A stretch of 64,000 bases of DNA from Guillardia theta CCMP2712. Its lineage: Eukaryota; Cryptophyceae; Pyrenomonadales; Geminigeraceae. A program made the translations under genes and the position numbers. Shown here piece by piece: positions 24,421 to 41,064 of this stretch; the first letter of the stretch is position 1; every line of letters begins with the position of its first letter. The stretch lies in assembly GCF_000315625.1 (NCBI RefSeq), contig NW_005434653.1:39373-103372 (forward strand). The letters run 5' to 3'. The notes beneath the pieces are model-generated. The model was not told the DNA's origin and searched no databases. It saw only the letters and a list, made by a program, of their open reading frames with translations.

Positions 24421-26733
24421 CACGATCAACATGAGGCAGGAGGTTCAGGAAGAAGAGTTGAGAGGTTAGCAGAATAAGACATACGAGGAGGGGGAGGAGG
24501 GGAGGAGGGGAGGAGGACGTACCTCCTTGGCCTTCTGCTTAGTCTGGAGATCTTTGAGCTCCTTCTCCTCTGTCTTAGCGAAGAGTGAATGCTTCCCCTG
24601 AAACTGCCGCATGAGCTGCGCCCGCTCCTGTACCACACTCGTCATCCTTCCCGCTCCTCGCAGTCTTCGTCTCCCTGTCTCCCTCCCCACATCGCCCTCC
24701 TCTCTCCCCCCTCCCCTTCCTCACCTGAGCGAGGGCCTTAGTTCCCTTAGTCAGCTTAAGCTGCACCTGCAGGAACATCACCACGAGCAGATAGAGCAGG
24801 ACGACCACGTAGAGGGAGAGGGAGAGGGAGAGGGAGAGGGAGAGGAGGATAAAGGGAGGTTACAGACACGGCAAGGAGGAGAAGGCTGGAAGGGAGCGGA
24901 AGGAGGGTTAACCTTGTGCTTGATTGCTTCCTCTAGCTGGTCTTTGGTTGTTTTTGCGAACTTGTGCTTCAACACTCTTGCAGTCGAATCGAACTTGTGC
25001 TGAGCGTTCTTCTCCTGCTCTCCCCTCGTCAGTTCCTCCTCTTTCTCGTCTTCCTCTGACCTTGCTCATCAGACGCTTCGAGAAAGTGAGCATGGCATCT
25101 TGATAGGAAGGCTTCTTGCTTGAGGAGGAGGAGGAGGAGGAGGAGGAGGAGGAGGAGGCAAGCTTCGCCTTTGCAGCTTCCCGCAGTTTCTTCATCATCT
25201 ACAGCCCGTCAGCTCCGCATGTCTCTGTCTGTCGCCTCCTCGTCTACCTCCTTCTTGTGCTTAAGTTTTGGCTCATCCAGCTTCGCTCTCTTGAGGTTCG
25301 ACTGCAGCATCGCCTGCTCAAACGTCATCGACATCCCCAACAACAGTGACCTGATGCCTTCCTCCTCCTCCTCCTCCTCCTCCTCCTCCTCCTTCCCTCG
25401 CTCACCTTCTCCAACATGTCGATCCCATGGACCTTCTTCTGCTCCTCCACCTTCACTTTGTGATGCAGTGACTTATGAAGTAGCCTGGCAAACTGTCACC
25501 CTCCACAACCTCTACCAACCTCCTTCCCTGTATCCCCCTCCCCTCCTTTCCCAACCCTTGTCTCTGTTCATCCTCCGCCTCCTCTACCCTACTCACGTCA
25601 TGTCCTTGGACTGCGGCTTGGTCAGCTCCAGCTCCCTCTTCATGATCATCTCCGCCTCTTTGAGATCATCGGAGCTAACAGCAAGTCAGGAGCTGGGAAA
25701 ATGAACCTGCGCCCTCCCCACCTGTCGTTCTCATCCTTGGATCTTCCCAGGTCCCTTCCTCTCATCCCAGGAGACGAGCTGAGAAACGAGCTGATCGACT
25801 TCTTGTACAACCCCTACCAGCATCTCAGCAAAAATTCTCCCCTTCCCTCTCCCCTCCCTGATCTTCCCCCCTTCCCTGCATCCTTCCTCTTCCTCCTTCC
25901 CCAGTCCCTCCCCTTCTCTCTCGCGTGTCTCCAACTGCCTCCCTCACCTCCTGCTCGGTCCTCGTCTTCTTGTTCAGCTCATCCCTCAGCTGGGCCTCGA
26001 GCTGCGATTCTGAGATCTGCGAGCCCTTGGCAATATGCCCGGCGTACTTGGCGGCCCCATCGTGGATTCCCTTTATCTTCTTGAGGAACGGCTCTGCCTT
26101 TCTCAGCATCGCGTCCTCCCTTTCCTTCGCCTCCTCGTCCAGTCGCTTCCTCAGCGCCAGCTCCTCGCTCGCGTCCCCGTCCGGCGAGCTCGCGGCGTCA
26201 GTGACCTTGATCTTCTCCCTCTTCGCCTCCTCCGCCTCCTTCTCCTCGTCCCGCAGAGACTTGAGGTCCTTGCTTGCCAGCGAGAAGGCGTGCGCCTGCT
26301 TCTGCTTTACGTCGTTGTCCAGCTCATTCTTCAGCTGAAGCTCCTCCCTGTTCTCCTTCAGCACATCAGCTGGGATCTTCGACTTGGCCATCCTCTTCTC
26401 CGCCGCCATCTTCGCGCTCGCCAGCGTCTGCTCGTGGGAGCTGCCCAGCACCTCCTCGGAGCCACCGGACGAGAAGTGAGGGGAGCGAGCAGCCTTGCTC
26501 CTCTCAGAGGTCCCTGGCTTGAGCGAGTTGGCAAAGTGAAGGTCGCGGAAGGCAGCAGACTTTTGCTGCAGGCTTGTCGGGGTCACCTGCTCCTCCTCCA
26601 CTGCCGACAGGGCAGCAAAGGCCAGCAGGCCGACAGCGAGCACCATGAAGATGGCGCTATGGCGCGCTGTGGTCGCCTGAGCTCCGTTCCTCTTGTCATC
26701 TCCAGCCCTCAAGGTGCCGCCTGCCTCCACCAT
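24420..26733 (-). CDS. single-pass membrane coiled-coil protein, convergent partner
   Basis: The first exon starts at the ATG at 26731-26733 (MVEAGGTLRAGDD). A membrane segment follows (residues about 27-44, SAIFMVLAVGLLAFAALS), then a long charged coiled coil ending KKTRTEQE at a GTGAGG donor near 25944. Further exons include VVQEVDQLVSQLVS, DDLKEAEMIMKRELELTK, VKVEEQKKVHGIDMLEK, FEQAMLQSNLKRAKLDEPK, KLREAAKAKLAS plus a Ser run then SKKPSYQDAMLTFSKRLMSK, VLKHKFAKTTKDQLEEAIKH, FLQVQLKLTKGTKALAQ and RQFQGKHSLFAKTEEKELK. The 3' end is not resolved. TM plus coiled coil with recurring K/H-KF words resembles the convergent + strand gene, so they may be old paralogues. Function unknown. Confidence 0.6.
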
Positions 26734-26830
26734 GATCGCTGGGCAGACAGGCTGCAGCACAAGCGTGTTAGCAAAGTACGAGGGAGAGAGATGGAGAGAA
26801 ACTTTAAGAACATGCAGCTATAGCATCATT

Positions 26831-26963
<133 letters not shown>

Positions 26964-27415
26964 ATAGAGTTCATTATCGAGCTCTTTCTCCTGCTACTTC
27001 TCCTCCTCCTCCTCCTCCTCCTCCTCCTCCTCATGCTAACTTCGTGATACAGGTACATTTCCTGCTGCTTCTGCTGTTTCTGCTTCTGCTTCTGCTGCTG
27101 AATTGATGGTAGAGCTCCTGCTCCTGCTACTTCTCCTCCTCCTCCTGCCGCTCCTTCGCCTCCTCGTCAATGCATGCTATGTGGCCAGCATCGATGATGA
27201 ACGGGTAGTATGACTCTTCGTTCTACAACGGAGTGTAACGCCATGAGTAACGTATATAACGATATCAAACGGTATTTGTAACGGACTTCTGTCCCGAAAT
27301 AGAGAAGCAAAATGTGGGGGATGCCCGCTAGGAGATAGCGGGGGAAAGAGAGGGAGAGAGGGCGAGAAGAGAAGAAAGTGAGAGAGGAGAGGAGAGGAGA
27401 GGAGAGGAAACGAGG

Positions 27416-27552
27416 AGGACAGGACAGGACAGGACAGGACAGGACAGGACAGGACAGGACAGGACAGGACAGGACAGGACAGGACAGGACAGGACAGGAC
27501 AGGACAGGACAGGACAGGACAGGACAGGACAGGACAGGACAGGACAGGACAG
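27416..27552. repeat. (AGGAC)n array, about 27 copies
   Basis: The same pentamer as at 11927-12010, uninterrupted. It ends 16 bp before the ATG at 27569 of the next gene, so it forms almost all of its immediate upstream region. Confidence 0.97.
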
Positions 27553-27568
27553 ACCCCAGACAGCATCC

Positions 27569-28186
27569 ATGGCGACAGTGGCAGCAGCTGCTGCTGATCG
27601 CGTGTGCCCTGCTGCTGCAAGGAAGAACAGGAACGAGCACAGGAGTGCTGCTGCTGTGGTCCTGTCTGCACTGCTCCTCGTGCTCCTCTCGTTTCATATA
27701 GGAGAAGGACAGGGATCGCCGAGGAAAGAGCTGCTAGCAGGAGGATCAGCTGTGGACATCTCAGCCCTTCCCAGTGCAGCAGAGCAGCAAGCATTGACGC
27801 ACTTACACTTGCATGCGGCGCCTGAGAAGGCGGGTTATGACTCGCTGCTGTCGAACGGTCCCTTCGTGCCCCCGAGGACCAAGATGCTGGAGAAACTCTC
27901 GAGGAAGAGCATGCTGGGAGGATCCATCGGCATCGATGGCAGCGTCCACCTCCTCCGGTCCGCCAAACAGATCCTGCAGGACAGGCTGCGATCGCCAGGA
28001 GGAGGTATGAAGCAAGTTCCGGCTCCATCAGGCAGGCAGACTGTGGACGAGGCGGCAGGAGAGGAAGGAGAGGATGCGGAGGAGGCGCTGCGGGAGCAGA
28101 AGAGGAGGCTGGCAGCGAAGCTGAAGAAGCTGGAGGAGGCGGCGGGGGCCAACGAATTTTACAGCATCAAGGAGCTGAATACTTAA
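27569..28186 (+). CDS. small secreted or single-pass membrane protein, unknown
   Basis: An uninterrupted frame of 205 residues. A basic N-terminus (RKNRNEHR) precedes a hydrophobic segment at about residues 27-43 (AAAVVLSALLLVLLSF), consistent with a signal anchor or late signal peptide. The rest is polar with GGSIGIDGSVHLLRSAKQIL in the middle, then an acidic linker and a basic helix (LREQKRRLAAKLKKLEE) near the C-terminus. It ends in TAA at 28184-28186. No known domain. It converges with the J-domain gene. The long frame and plausible topology support it as real. Confidence 0.5.
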   Translation: MATVAAAAADRVCPAAARKNRNEHRSAAAVVLSALLLVLLSFHIGEGQGSPRKELLAGGSAVDISALPSAAEQQALTHLHLHAAPEKAGYDSLLSNGPFVPPRTKMLEKLSRKSMLGGSIGIDGSVHLLRSAKQILQDRLRSPGGGMKQVPAPSGRQTVDEAAGEEGEDAEEALREQKRRLAAKLKKLEEAAGANEFYSIKELNT

Positions 28187-28288
28187 CGCTCGAAAGGAGC
28201 TCAAGCTGCTGCAGAAGCAGGGAGGAGGAGGAGGAGGAGGAAGAGAGTGATGGACAGTGAACGAGGAGGAGCCGAAAGGCTGCATCGT

Positions 28289-28502
28289 CTTTGTTTGATT
28301 GCAGTACAAGCTACACGCTTTTGTTTGATTGCAGTACAAGCTACACGCTTTTGTTTGATTGCGGTACAAGCTACACGCCTTTGTTTGATTGCGGTACAAG
28401 CTACACGCCTTTGTTTGATTGCAGTACAAGCTACACGCTTTTGTTTGATTGCAGTACAAGCTACACGCTTTTGTTTGATTGCAGTACAAGCTACACGCTT
28501 TC
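28289..28502. repeat. 30-bp tandem repeat, seven copies
   Basis: The unit is TTGTTTGATTGC, then A or G, then GTACAAGC and TACACGC; seven exact-length copies span 28291-28500. It lies between the convergent stop codons of the small membrane protein and the J-domain gene. There are no spacers, so it is not a CRISPR array. Confidence 0.96.
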
Positions 28503-28507
28503 TACTC

Positions 28508-31500
28508 TCACGCTCCCCTCGCGCTGCTCAAGTCGTTGGGGGTGTAGCTATCACGATCCTGAGCGAGAGTTAGAGAAGAGAAGGGGAGGGGAGGGACTGA
28601 GAAAGAGCGACCAATGCCGAGGGGGAGGGAACAGGAACACTCCACAGAGGGAATCAAGTGAGAAGGTTGAAAGGGGAGGAGAGAAAGTAGGGAGGAGGAG
28701 GAGTGAAAGGACGGAAGTGGGGGAGTGCAGTAGATGGAGGGCACCTGGGGAAGGAGCTGGTCAGGGAAGATCTTATAAGTCGTCTTGCCGGGCTCGATAT
28801 CTCCTCCTCCAGTCTCCACAAGTCCTCTCTGTTGTTAGGTCAGGATGCCGCGGGAGAAAGCGGAAAATGGAGAAATAACAGCAGAGAGGAGACGAGAGGA
28901 GACGAGAGGACGAGGAGAGGAAGGGGAGGGGAAGTGGAGGGGAGAGGATTCAGGGATCAAGGAAGGGATGGAGGAGAGAAGGAGAGCGACAGAGGTAGTG
29001 GCACCTTGAGGATGACAGACTTTGTCTTGCTGTCGTAGATGTAAACACGCTGGTAGCCCACAAGCGTCTTGTCGTTCCAAAGCTCAAGCCTGGAGGATGA
29101 AACCATCACAAGATTCTCATCTCCCGCGCCTCCTTGTCTCACTTGTAGCCCGAGTAGAAGTTTTCTTCCTCCGACAGCTTCGGCATATCCTTGTCTCCCA
29201 TGCTCGGGTCACTGGCGCCTAGCACGAGGACCTGGCTGCGCTCGGGGTAGAGGTGCCACCCGATCTTGGCCTTGACGGGGCTGAGGCTGGAGCCCTTGGG
29301 AGGGGCGAGGGTGACGGAGGAGCTGTAGCCCATCTCCGGCTCCATCCCCAAGTTCTCCGTGAAGGTGAGCACGTGCCGAAGTCCCAAGTTGGACTGATGG
29401 CGAGCGACTACGAGGGTGACTGTCTTGGCCGAGGACGTCAGGATGTCAACGGCCTCTACAGTAGCCGTCCAGCCCTTGTAGCCGTCCTCCATGGCGTTGA
29501 GCGCCTCTCCCTCCATGGGCTCGATCACCACCTGCTGCTGCACGGCCACGAGCTTGCCCTTGACCTCGGGGAACGGCTTCAGCTCCACCTTCTGCTTCCT
29601 CAGCAGCGTTCGCATCGCCATGATGTCTTCCCTGTTGCCGGTAGCGATGAAGCGCCCTTGCACGACCGGCAGGTCGGCCTCGTGCTTGTCCGCGATCTCC
29701 CGCAACTTGTTCTTCCCTTCCTCGTCCTCCTTCCCGATGCCGATGGCGTCGAGGTTGATGCGGGAGTCCAGCTCCCGCTCGTTCATGATGTAGTTCTTGA
29801 GAGCTTTCTTGCTCGCCTCCGTCGTGTCCTCCACCTGCACCCAGTCCAGCAGCGTGTAGACGATCCACATGTGCATCATGTACATGAACATCTCGCAGCG
29901 AGGAGCCATCTCGTCCTGAAGGAAGGTGGGGTGGTCAAAGGGAGAATAACCCCTCTTGCATCCTGTACCTGCTCCTGGTTCTCGATGGCCTTGTCGTACT
30001 GTGCGCGCTTCTTGGTCAACATGTCGCTCGCCTCGCGGATGGCGTGGAACTTTGAAAGCTTCTCCTTGTCGTCTCCAACCTGACACGGCAGATCAGAGGA
30101 GGAGCAAGGAGAGGAAGGAGAGAGAGGAGGGAGGAGGGAGGAGGGAGGAGGGAGGAGGGAGGAGGGAGGAGGGAGGAGGGAAGGAGGGAGGAGGGAGGAG
30201 TGAAGGAGTGAAGGAGGGAGGGAGGGAGGAGGAAGGAGGGAGGAGGGAGGAGGGAGGAGGGAGGAGGGAGGAGGGAGGAGGGAGGAGGAAGGGAGAGAAT
30301 TGATTTCACCTTGTCAGGATGGAGCTCGATCGACAGCTGCCTGAAGATTCTCTTGATAGTCTTCATGTCAGTGTCCGGCGACACCCCTGATATGTGAAAG
30401 TAAGATTGACAACACCAGCAAGAGCAAGAGCAAGGGCAAGGGCGAGGGCAAGGGCGAGGGCAAGGGCGAGGGCAAGGGCGAGGGCGAGGGCGAGGGCGAG
30501 GGCGAGGGCGAGGGCAAGGGCGAGGGCAAGGGCAAGGGCAAGGGCGAGGGCGAGGGCGAGGGCAAGGGCGAGGGCAAGGGCAAGGGCAAGGGCAAGGGCA
30601 AGGGCAAGAATATTAATGTCTCACCCAACACGGCATAGTAATCTTTCACTCTTGGCCTGGCATTTGCGAAGATGCAAAGGGTCTTGAAGAAAAGCATCAG
30701 ACGAAGAAAACAAGAGAAACACAAGGAAAGGAGCGGAGCAATAAGGAAACGACACGAGAAGAGAAGACGATGTTGAGGTGAAAAGAGCGGGGAAGGTGTG
30801 ATATGCCAGGTCAATACCAAGAAAAAACGGAAGAAGGACACAAACAAGAGCGAAAGAGGCAAAGAAAGAAAAAGCAAGTGGAGGAGGAGGAGGAGGAGGA
30901 AGAGGAGGCGGCGGCGGAGGAGGAGGAGGCGGCGGCGGCGGAGGCGGAGGAGGAGGCGGAGGAGGAGGAGGAGGCAAGTCGGAGGGGGAAGGAGGGGTTT
31001 ACCCGGTAGAAGGACTTGGGGAAGTACTCGAGGTAGGTGGGGAAGAACCTCGAGGAGATGCCGACGCTGAGGAATGGCAGACAAACCAACTAGAACAACG
31101 TGAGACCGAGCGAGAGCGATGGAGGAGGGGGGAGAAGGCAAGAAGGATGAGGAGTGAGGAGTGAGGAGTGAGGAGTGAGGAGTGAGGAGGAGAGAGTAGA
31201 AAGTGAAGGCAAGGACTGATACCATGATCGCGCAGATCAGGTAGAAATGCTGTGTTGGCTTCCACCAGAAGCGATCCTGAATGGTGGGAATGGCCTGTAA
31301 CGATGTTAGGAAGAGCAGGGTGGGAGAAGAGGAGGAGGGGAGGAAGGGGAAGTTGAAGAGGAGGAGGCAGAGGGGAGGATTTTCGTACCAGCAGGAAGAG
31401 GAAACCGAGGAAGAGCTGGTCCATTCCTTGAATCTTCCAGGAGGCGATCAACCCCGCAAAGATGAAGACCTGACAGACCCGAGTCAGTGACGGATACGCA

Positions 31501-33496
31501 AGACGAGGGAGTGGAAGAGGAGGAGACGAAGGAAGAGGAGGCAAAGAAGGAACAAGAGGTAAGGGGGAGAAGAGATAAGGAAAGAGGGAGTACAGGGATG
31601 GAGAAGGCAAAACAACGGGGGAAAGTAGAGGAGAGGAGGAAGATAACTGAAGGAGGGAGTAAAGGAGGAAAGCACTGACATGGGCAAGAACTTCTCCCCA
31701 AGTTGTATCCCACATTCTAGTGCCGTTCTTGAGGGGCCTGAAAAGCAACAGATCGTCAAATACCTACTTGTCTCTGCTCCTCCTCCTTCATCCTCCTCCT
31801 CCTCCTTCTCCTCCATCCCTCTCCCTCCTATCATCCTCCTTCCTCCTCTCTTACCCCTTTGTTCTGCCTGGGAAGCAGATACGAATCATCGGCACAAGGA
31901 ACGAGGATAGGTAAAAATTTCCTGACAAATCGATCAGAATCTTCTCCTTTCCTCCCTCTCTCAGTCAATCTCAATCCTCCTCATTTCACATGCATGTGAA
32001 ATTCTTGTGCGCACAAGAATTTTCTCCTCCTCTTCCTCCTTCATCCTCCTCCTTCTCTCCCCCCATTCGTCTTCATGTTCATCCTCTCACCAAGGACACG
32101 CGTGTCGTTCTCGTTCCAGTAGCAGAAGGCCAAGAAAATCCACACAATGATGGTGTCTCTGATGGCACTGAGAGGAGGCAAACATCAGTGGAGAATCCAC
32201 ATGAGGGTGGAGGGATAGGAAGAGGAGTGGACGACATGACAAAGACGATGACAACAAGGAGAAAATCAAGAATGAGAAGGGAAAGATGATGATGAGAAGG
32301 AGTAAGAGGACGAGGGAGGCAGGAGGGAGGCAGGAGGGAGGCAGGAGGGAGGCAGGAGGGAGGCAGGAGGGAGGCAGGAGGGAGGCAGGAGGGAGAAGCG
32401 TCGAGGCAATTTTACCTGTAGGTGAAGGACACATAGTCTTCCAGGGAAATCTTGAGTTGGACCTGACATAGGAAGTCAGAAGAATCTAAATGATCTTGGA
32501 GGAGGAGGAGGAGGAGGAGGAGAAGTAGAATGAGGAAAAGAGGGAGATTGGCGGGGAAATGGGTGGGTTGGGGGGAGGAAAGCAGAAGGAGGGAGGGAAT
32601 TGGGGGTAGGAAGGGAGATGTGAAGGTTGGCGGGTGAAACAAGCGGGAGATTAGTTTGGTTCACCTTCACATCGTCTTTCTTGTCATGATAAGCCTGAAA
32701 CTGATCGACAACTCGTTTGAGAAGAGGACCTGGTACAGTTCCATCACTTGCTATCCTCCATTCCCTCCTCCTCCCTCACCCCCGCCCCCCTTCACCCTTC
32801 ACCCCTTCCCCGTCTCCTCCCTTCCCCCCTCTCCTTCTCTTCTCCTTTCTTCTCCCCTTACCAAAGATGAAGGGAAGGTAGAAGCTAAAGAACTTGAGAT
32901 CTCCGCGGATGAAGGCGGGGATGAAGAGGAAGGCGAGGCGGTACCAGTTCCAGCCGTGAGTGACTCGCTGAAACCAGGCGATGAAGGGCTGGAAGCGCAC
33001 GAGCGCCCTGTTGAGGGCGTCCATGACTGAGGCCAGGAGCTGCGTCTTAGCGTCAGGGGGGTTGAGGATGCAGCAAAAGGCAGGCAGAGAAACGTTTGTG
33101 AAAATTGTGCACCACTGCCTCACAACGACCATGCTAGATCTCTCCCCCTCTCGCTCCCCCTGCCTTGATTTAGTTTCGGCTAACTCGTGCTCAGTCTGTA
33201 CGAGCTGGACTTGTGAGCGCTCCTATCATACCTCCCCCACTTGACATGCACGTGTACCATGGTTTGCATCGACTTGAACTTCTCTTGACAACGCTGTCCC
33301 TCGTAGCCTCCACCTGCTTCTCCACCTGCTCCTGGCTGTCCTCTCTATCATCGAACCTCTAGCTCCAAGCTTGTCTCCTCCTCCTTCCCCTCCCCCCCTC
33401 CTCCCTCCAACCTCCTCCTCCCTCCATGCCAGAGTAGACCTGGAGGAGGCCGCCGGCACCCAGGAACGAGACCACCCTGAAAAAGAGTACCCTCAT
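28508..33496 (-). CDS. multi-pass membrane J-domain protein
   Basis: Exons on the minus strand from [16 protein letters not shown] (ATG at 33494-33496) encode hydrophobic segments: [67 protein letters not shown]. They lead to a J domain: [34 protein letters not shown] with the HPD motif, then [17 protein letters not shown]. Another membrane segment ([13 protein letters not shown]) and a long domain follow (LIV-rich, including [17 protein letters not shown] and [15 protein letters not shown]), then [16 protein letters not shown] and a TGA at 28508-28510. HPD implies Hsp70 stimulation at a membrane. The TM-J-TM order recalls Sec63, but I do not recognise a Brl domain. Several introns are repeat-rich. 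Confidence 0.72.
30121..30296. repeat. GGAGGGA microsatellite, intronic
   Basis: A purine-only repeat (GAGGGAG words) in an intron of the J-domain gene, just 3' in the gene sense of the exon ending in HPDK. Confidence 0.9.
30417..30609. repeat. GGGCRA hexanucleotide array, intronic
   Basis: About 32 units of AGGGCA/AGGGCG in the intron between the DYYAVLG and VSPD exons of the J-domain gene. It reads as (Arg-Ala)n on the + strand, which is a repeat artefact. Confidence 0.93.
32304..32396. repeat. 11-bp GGGAGGCAGGA array, about 8 copies, intronic
   Basis: Direct repeats of GGGAGGCAGGA in an intron of the J-domain gene, between the [11 protein letters not shown] and [10 protein letters not shown] exons. 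Confidence 0.9.
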
Positions 33497-34237
33497 CTTG
33501 ACCAAGATTTTTAGGTTATCATCAGGGGTACTAATAGATCTTTTTTTCATTTATTGTACTAGCTGGAGATCTTCTTTTTGTACCTATGGTACAAAAGCGT
33601 CCCAGAAAAGAAATGAAAACTGTTAAAAACATTTTAAATGAAGAACTGTTGGGATAGCGATCTCTCCCTTACCCCCCAGCCCTTTTGAGTGTGAAAGCCT
33701 TGGACGGATACTCGCGGATCCTCTCGCGGATCCTCTCGCGGATACTTTTGTTTCGGATCACCGTGCAATGCCTGGCCATCATTCCATGGTGAAAGCTTCA
33801 AAATACTCGAGAAGATTTCAAATTTCGAAGGTCTAAATTTGAAGTTTGTGAAAATGTCCACAAGGATGTTTGATCGGAGGCTTTTTCATGGCCATCAGTC
33901 GTGAGCGAAAGGGTGGTGGTGGTGGAGGAGGAGATGAAGGAGGATGAGCAGGAGGAGAGGATAATGAAGAGAGGAGAAGAAGAGGAGGAGAAGAGGAGGA
34001 GAAGGAGAGGAGGAGAGATCAGGGGCAGAGGAGGAGGAGGAGGAGGAGGAGGAGGAGGAGGAGGAGGAGGAGGAAAACGGGGAAGCGGAGAGGAGTAGTA
34101 GTAGCAGGGATCAAGGGCAGAGGAACTACCCATAAGGATCCAGATCCTGCAGAAGCAAGAGACAGCAGAGGGAGAGCAATTGAACAAGTCTAAGCAAATG
34201 CAAGTAACTTGAGAAACTTTGATGACGTGTCGAATAG
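33497..34237. other. divergent intergenic region
   Basis: It lies between the minus-strand J-domain gene and the + strand hydrolase gene. It holds a small triple direct repeat of CTCGCGGATC-type units (33713-33744) and a GGA-rich microsatellite (about 33915-34095). No exon is seen. Confidence 0.5.
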
Positions 34238-38394
<4,157 letters not shown>

Positions 38395-38559
38395 GAGAGC
38401 AAGAGAACGAGAGAAGCAGGAGGAGAGAAAGAGGAGACGTGGGAAGATGTAGATAGAGGAATGGAAAGTGGGACAAAGGAATGCTAAGGGAGAGTGGGAG
38501 AGAGAGGGAAGGGATAGGAGCGGATTGGACGCATAAGGAGGGAGACACAAAGGAGCAGC

Positions 38560-39149
38560 AGCAGAGCATTCAGGAGGCTGATGAGGCAACAGGGAGGATG
38601 CAGTTTGCTGCCTGCACAAGGAGCTGGAAGATCGAAGAATGCAAAGGTATCTGAGACGTTCCCCTCCCATCCTCATATCTGCTTCCCACCCCCCAGGCTC
38701 TTGCAAGACAGGTTCTGGTACTCCATCTTCATGGCAGGGAGGTGAAAGAGTTCTTGTTCCCCCCACGATCCCCTCTACTCCCTTTCTTCTCCCTGCTCTC
38801 TCCTCCTCCACCAAACTTGATTCTTCTCTCTCACGATCAAGCTGCAGCCTCTTCGTCCTCTCCATCACCACCTTTCTCCACCTCTCCACCTTCAAGACCC
38901 TGGGCCCTCCGACTGTAATCGCTCGCTCGTCTTCTCTTGTCTCTGAAGAAAACTTTCAGCTCGTCAAGAACGCCCTCATGGTAGGGTTCGCATGCTTGTT
39001 TGCCGAGTAAGACGATACTTCCATTGCTGCCAGTACCTCATCCTCTTACCGGTTTCCTCCAGAGTCTGCTACACTCTGTTCGCCTCCACGAGCTTCCTCG
39101 GTCACTTCTCAACCTACTCAAGGAAAGTCGCTAACGATGACGAGACTTG
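38560..39149 (+). CDS. exons of a membrane protein, unassigned or hydrolase C-terminus
   Basis: An exon after CATTCAG (about 38567-38645) reads EADEATGRMQFAACTRSWK in one frame. A second short exon follows near 38700, then QLVKNALMVGFACLFAE near 38957-39008, and after a short intron VCYTLFASTSFLGHFST, ending DDET and TGA at about 39149. The last two exons together give one hydrophobic span. I could not fix the phases. This could be the 3' continuation of the alpha/beta hydrolase through its GTGAG site, or a small separate gene. Confidence 0.35.
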
Positions 39150-41064
39150 AAGGCAGAAGGAAAACTCTCTTCTCTATTGCAATCAGTTTAATGTGACAGG
39201 TATTTACAGGAAAGCTTCTAAATCAGATGTTAAAGCATACAGCGGCGCCTTTACAGAAAATTGCCGTAATCGTCGATCGACTTTTCTGTCGGAGAAACAG
39301 GGAACAAGACCGGGTCGTATCCCCCTCCTTCTCGCAGGAAACCAAACTCAGTGATGGACGGTTGAAGATGAGAATTGTCTGCGCCATGGCTGTGGTTGTT
39401 GCCAAATGGATGCAAGGACACCTGGCGTTGCGGCGCGGAGCAGTGTTTCTCATGACGGAATGTGTTGACTTCTAACAAGACGTGCACTGTTGCTCGTCTC
39501 TTTAAATGGACCTCTGATATCGTGTGAATCATAACAATCCCCCTTTCGACACAGCGGATTTCTCTTTCACTTCCTCCTAATGTTAATTCCCCTTTCCGCC
39601 GTGAGATGTGATTGTTATTGTAAGAAAGCTCCAATTGCTGAGGCCTTCAGTGATGCAGTATCATTCCCAGGCCTCGGCAGGCCAAACAGTTTCAAGATGA
39701 AATCTACCAGGCCACTTGAGGATTCTCAAGGTAGTGGGAACTCGTTCACGCCTGTTGAGCGAAATAGGAAGCGAGGGAGGATCACGAGGAGGAGGAGGAG
39801 GAGGAGGAGTAGAGAGGAGAGGAATGTTGGGTGGAGGGGAATAGAGATCGGTGTCCAAACAAGAGGATAAACAAGCACAGGGACGGGAACAAGAGGAATA
39901 AGTAGTATACAAGGGATCAGGAGCAGGGATGAAGGGTGATTAGAAGGCCACTTCCAAGAGGCTTTATGTAAGTTGCAATGAGGGTGGGGGGTGGAAGTTT
40001 GTTGAAACAGACAAAATATCATGAGCAGGGTAGGGTCTAGGGCTATTTATATTAGAAGATTATTAGAGATATCTGTGAGCTGAAGGGGACTGCGAAAAAT
40101 GTTTGCCGTGTAGTGTCTGTGTGGTTAGGGGTCGGTAGGTGGGGTGGTCAGGATCCTTGTCAGCGAGATTCCTTTTTAAAAGAAAAAATATATGTTTGAG
40201 ATCGCAGAGTTCGAAGAATTGTCTTTTGGAAGAAAAGAATTCCATACGATCTCCAATACTTAAAGCAAGATTTATCCGAATTCTTGGGAGTGGCTGAGGA
40301 AATTTGAATTAATCACATTGGCGTTCAAACTTGAATTTCAAGGTAGAGACTGCTTCATTGGAAGATACCGAGGAGATTTCATAGCGAGGGGTGGTTGACC
40401 AGGGGGTGGTTGATGAAGTGCCGATTGTGATTTCAATGTGTTACAGAGACTATGGGGTAGTGGGATGGAGTTGAGGGGGTCCGGGTGCTGTCACCTCATA
40501 CGTAGTTAAATGACGCCAGCAGCGATGGGGGGTGGTTTTTCAGTCAAGCAGGGGTGGGGTAGGTGCTACAGTTTATTCCTGACGACAGTGAGGCTTGCAA
40601 GAACCGAAACCACGTTTTTTCGACTCAGTGACGTCCCTTTGCCCCCCCGTGGGGGCATTCAGGCCCGCCTCAATATCCCAACAGTCATGGTCTCTCGTCC
40701 CTCGGCGGGGCTACCACCGGTCCTCTCCCCCCGGGTTAGTAGTAGTAACTGGCTGTCACGAGGGGCAGGTTTTGAGATCGGATCAGGGAAAGCCAAACGG
40801 TACTGGGGCCGGCCCGGGAGTCCGTTTTTCCGAGTTCAAGTTTACAGCCCACCGGAGAGGAGGCTGAATTTATTACTCATCAAAGTTGAGTTATCTTTAG
40901 ATTTACAGTATACAGTCAGGTTTAGTTATTCATTATAGCAGTCACGAGTGTGTGCCACCGGACTTGGACTCCCGACTCGGCCCGGCCGGCCCATGGGAGC
41001 TGCTGGGGCGGACTCGAGGTGGCTGATTCACCCGGCTTTCGCGGTTTTGCTAAGGGTTTGTGGA
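39150..41064. other. intergenic DNA and composite island E
   Basis: From 39150 to about 40380 I see no supported exon; the frames lack motifs. From about 40380 to 40590 the + strand is rich in GGGGTGGTT and GGGGTAG words, and about 40620-41030 is GC-rich (CCCGGGAGTC, CCGGCCGGCC). The GC block runs up to the start of the TPR gene. Confidence 0.5.

Noticed and set aside
28289-28502. Possible CRISPR-like array of 30-bp repeats
   Set aside because: The repeats are directly adjacent with no spacers, in a eukaryotic scaffold; it is a simple tandem repeat.
30394-30687. (Arg-Ala)n protein on the + strand
   Set aside because: It is produced by the GGGCRA hexanucleotide array inside an intron of the J-domain gene on the other strand.
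28508-33496. Calling the J-domain gene SEC63
   Set aside because: The TM-J-TM order fits, but there are more TM segments before the J domain and I do not recognise the Brl/Sec63 region after it.
39251-39634. A 127-residue minus-strand frame after the hydrolase region
   Set aside because: No recognisable domain or splice-linked exons; it may be chance.
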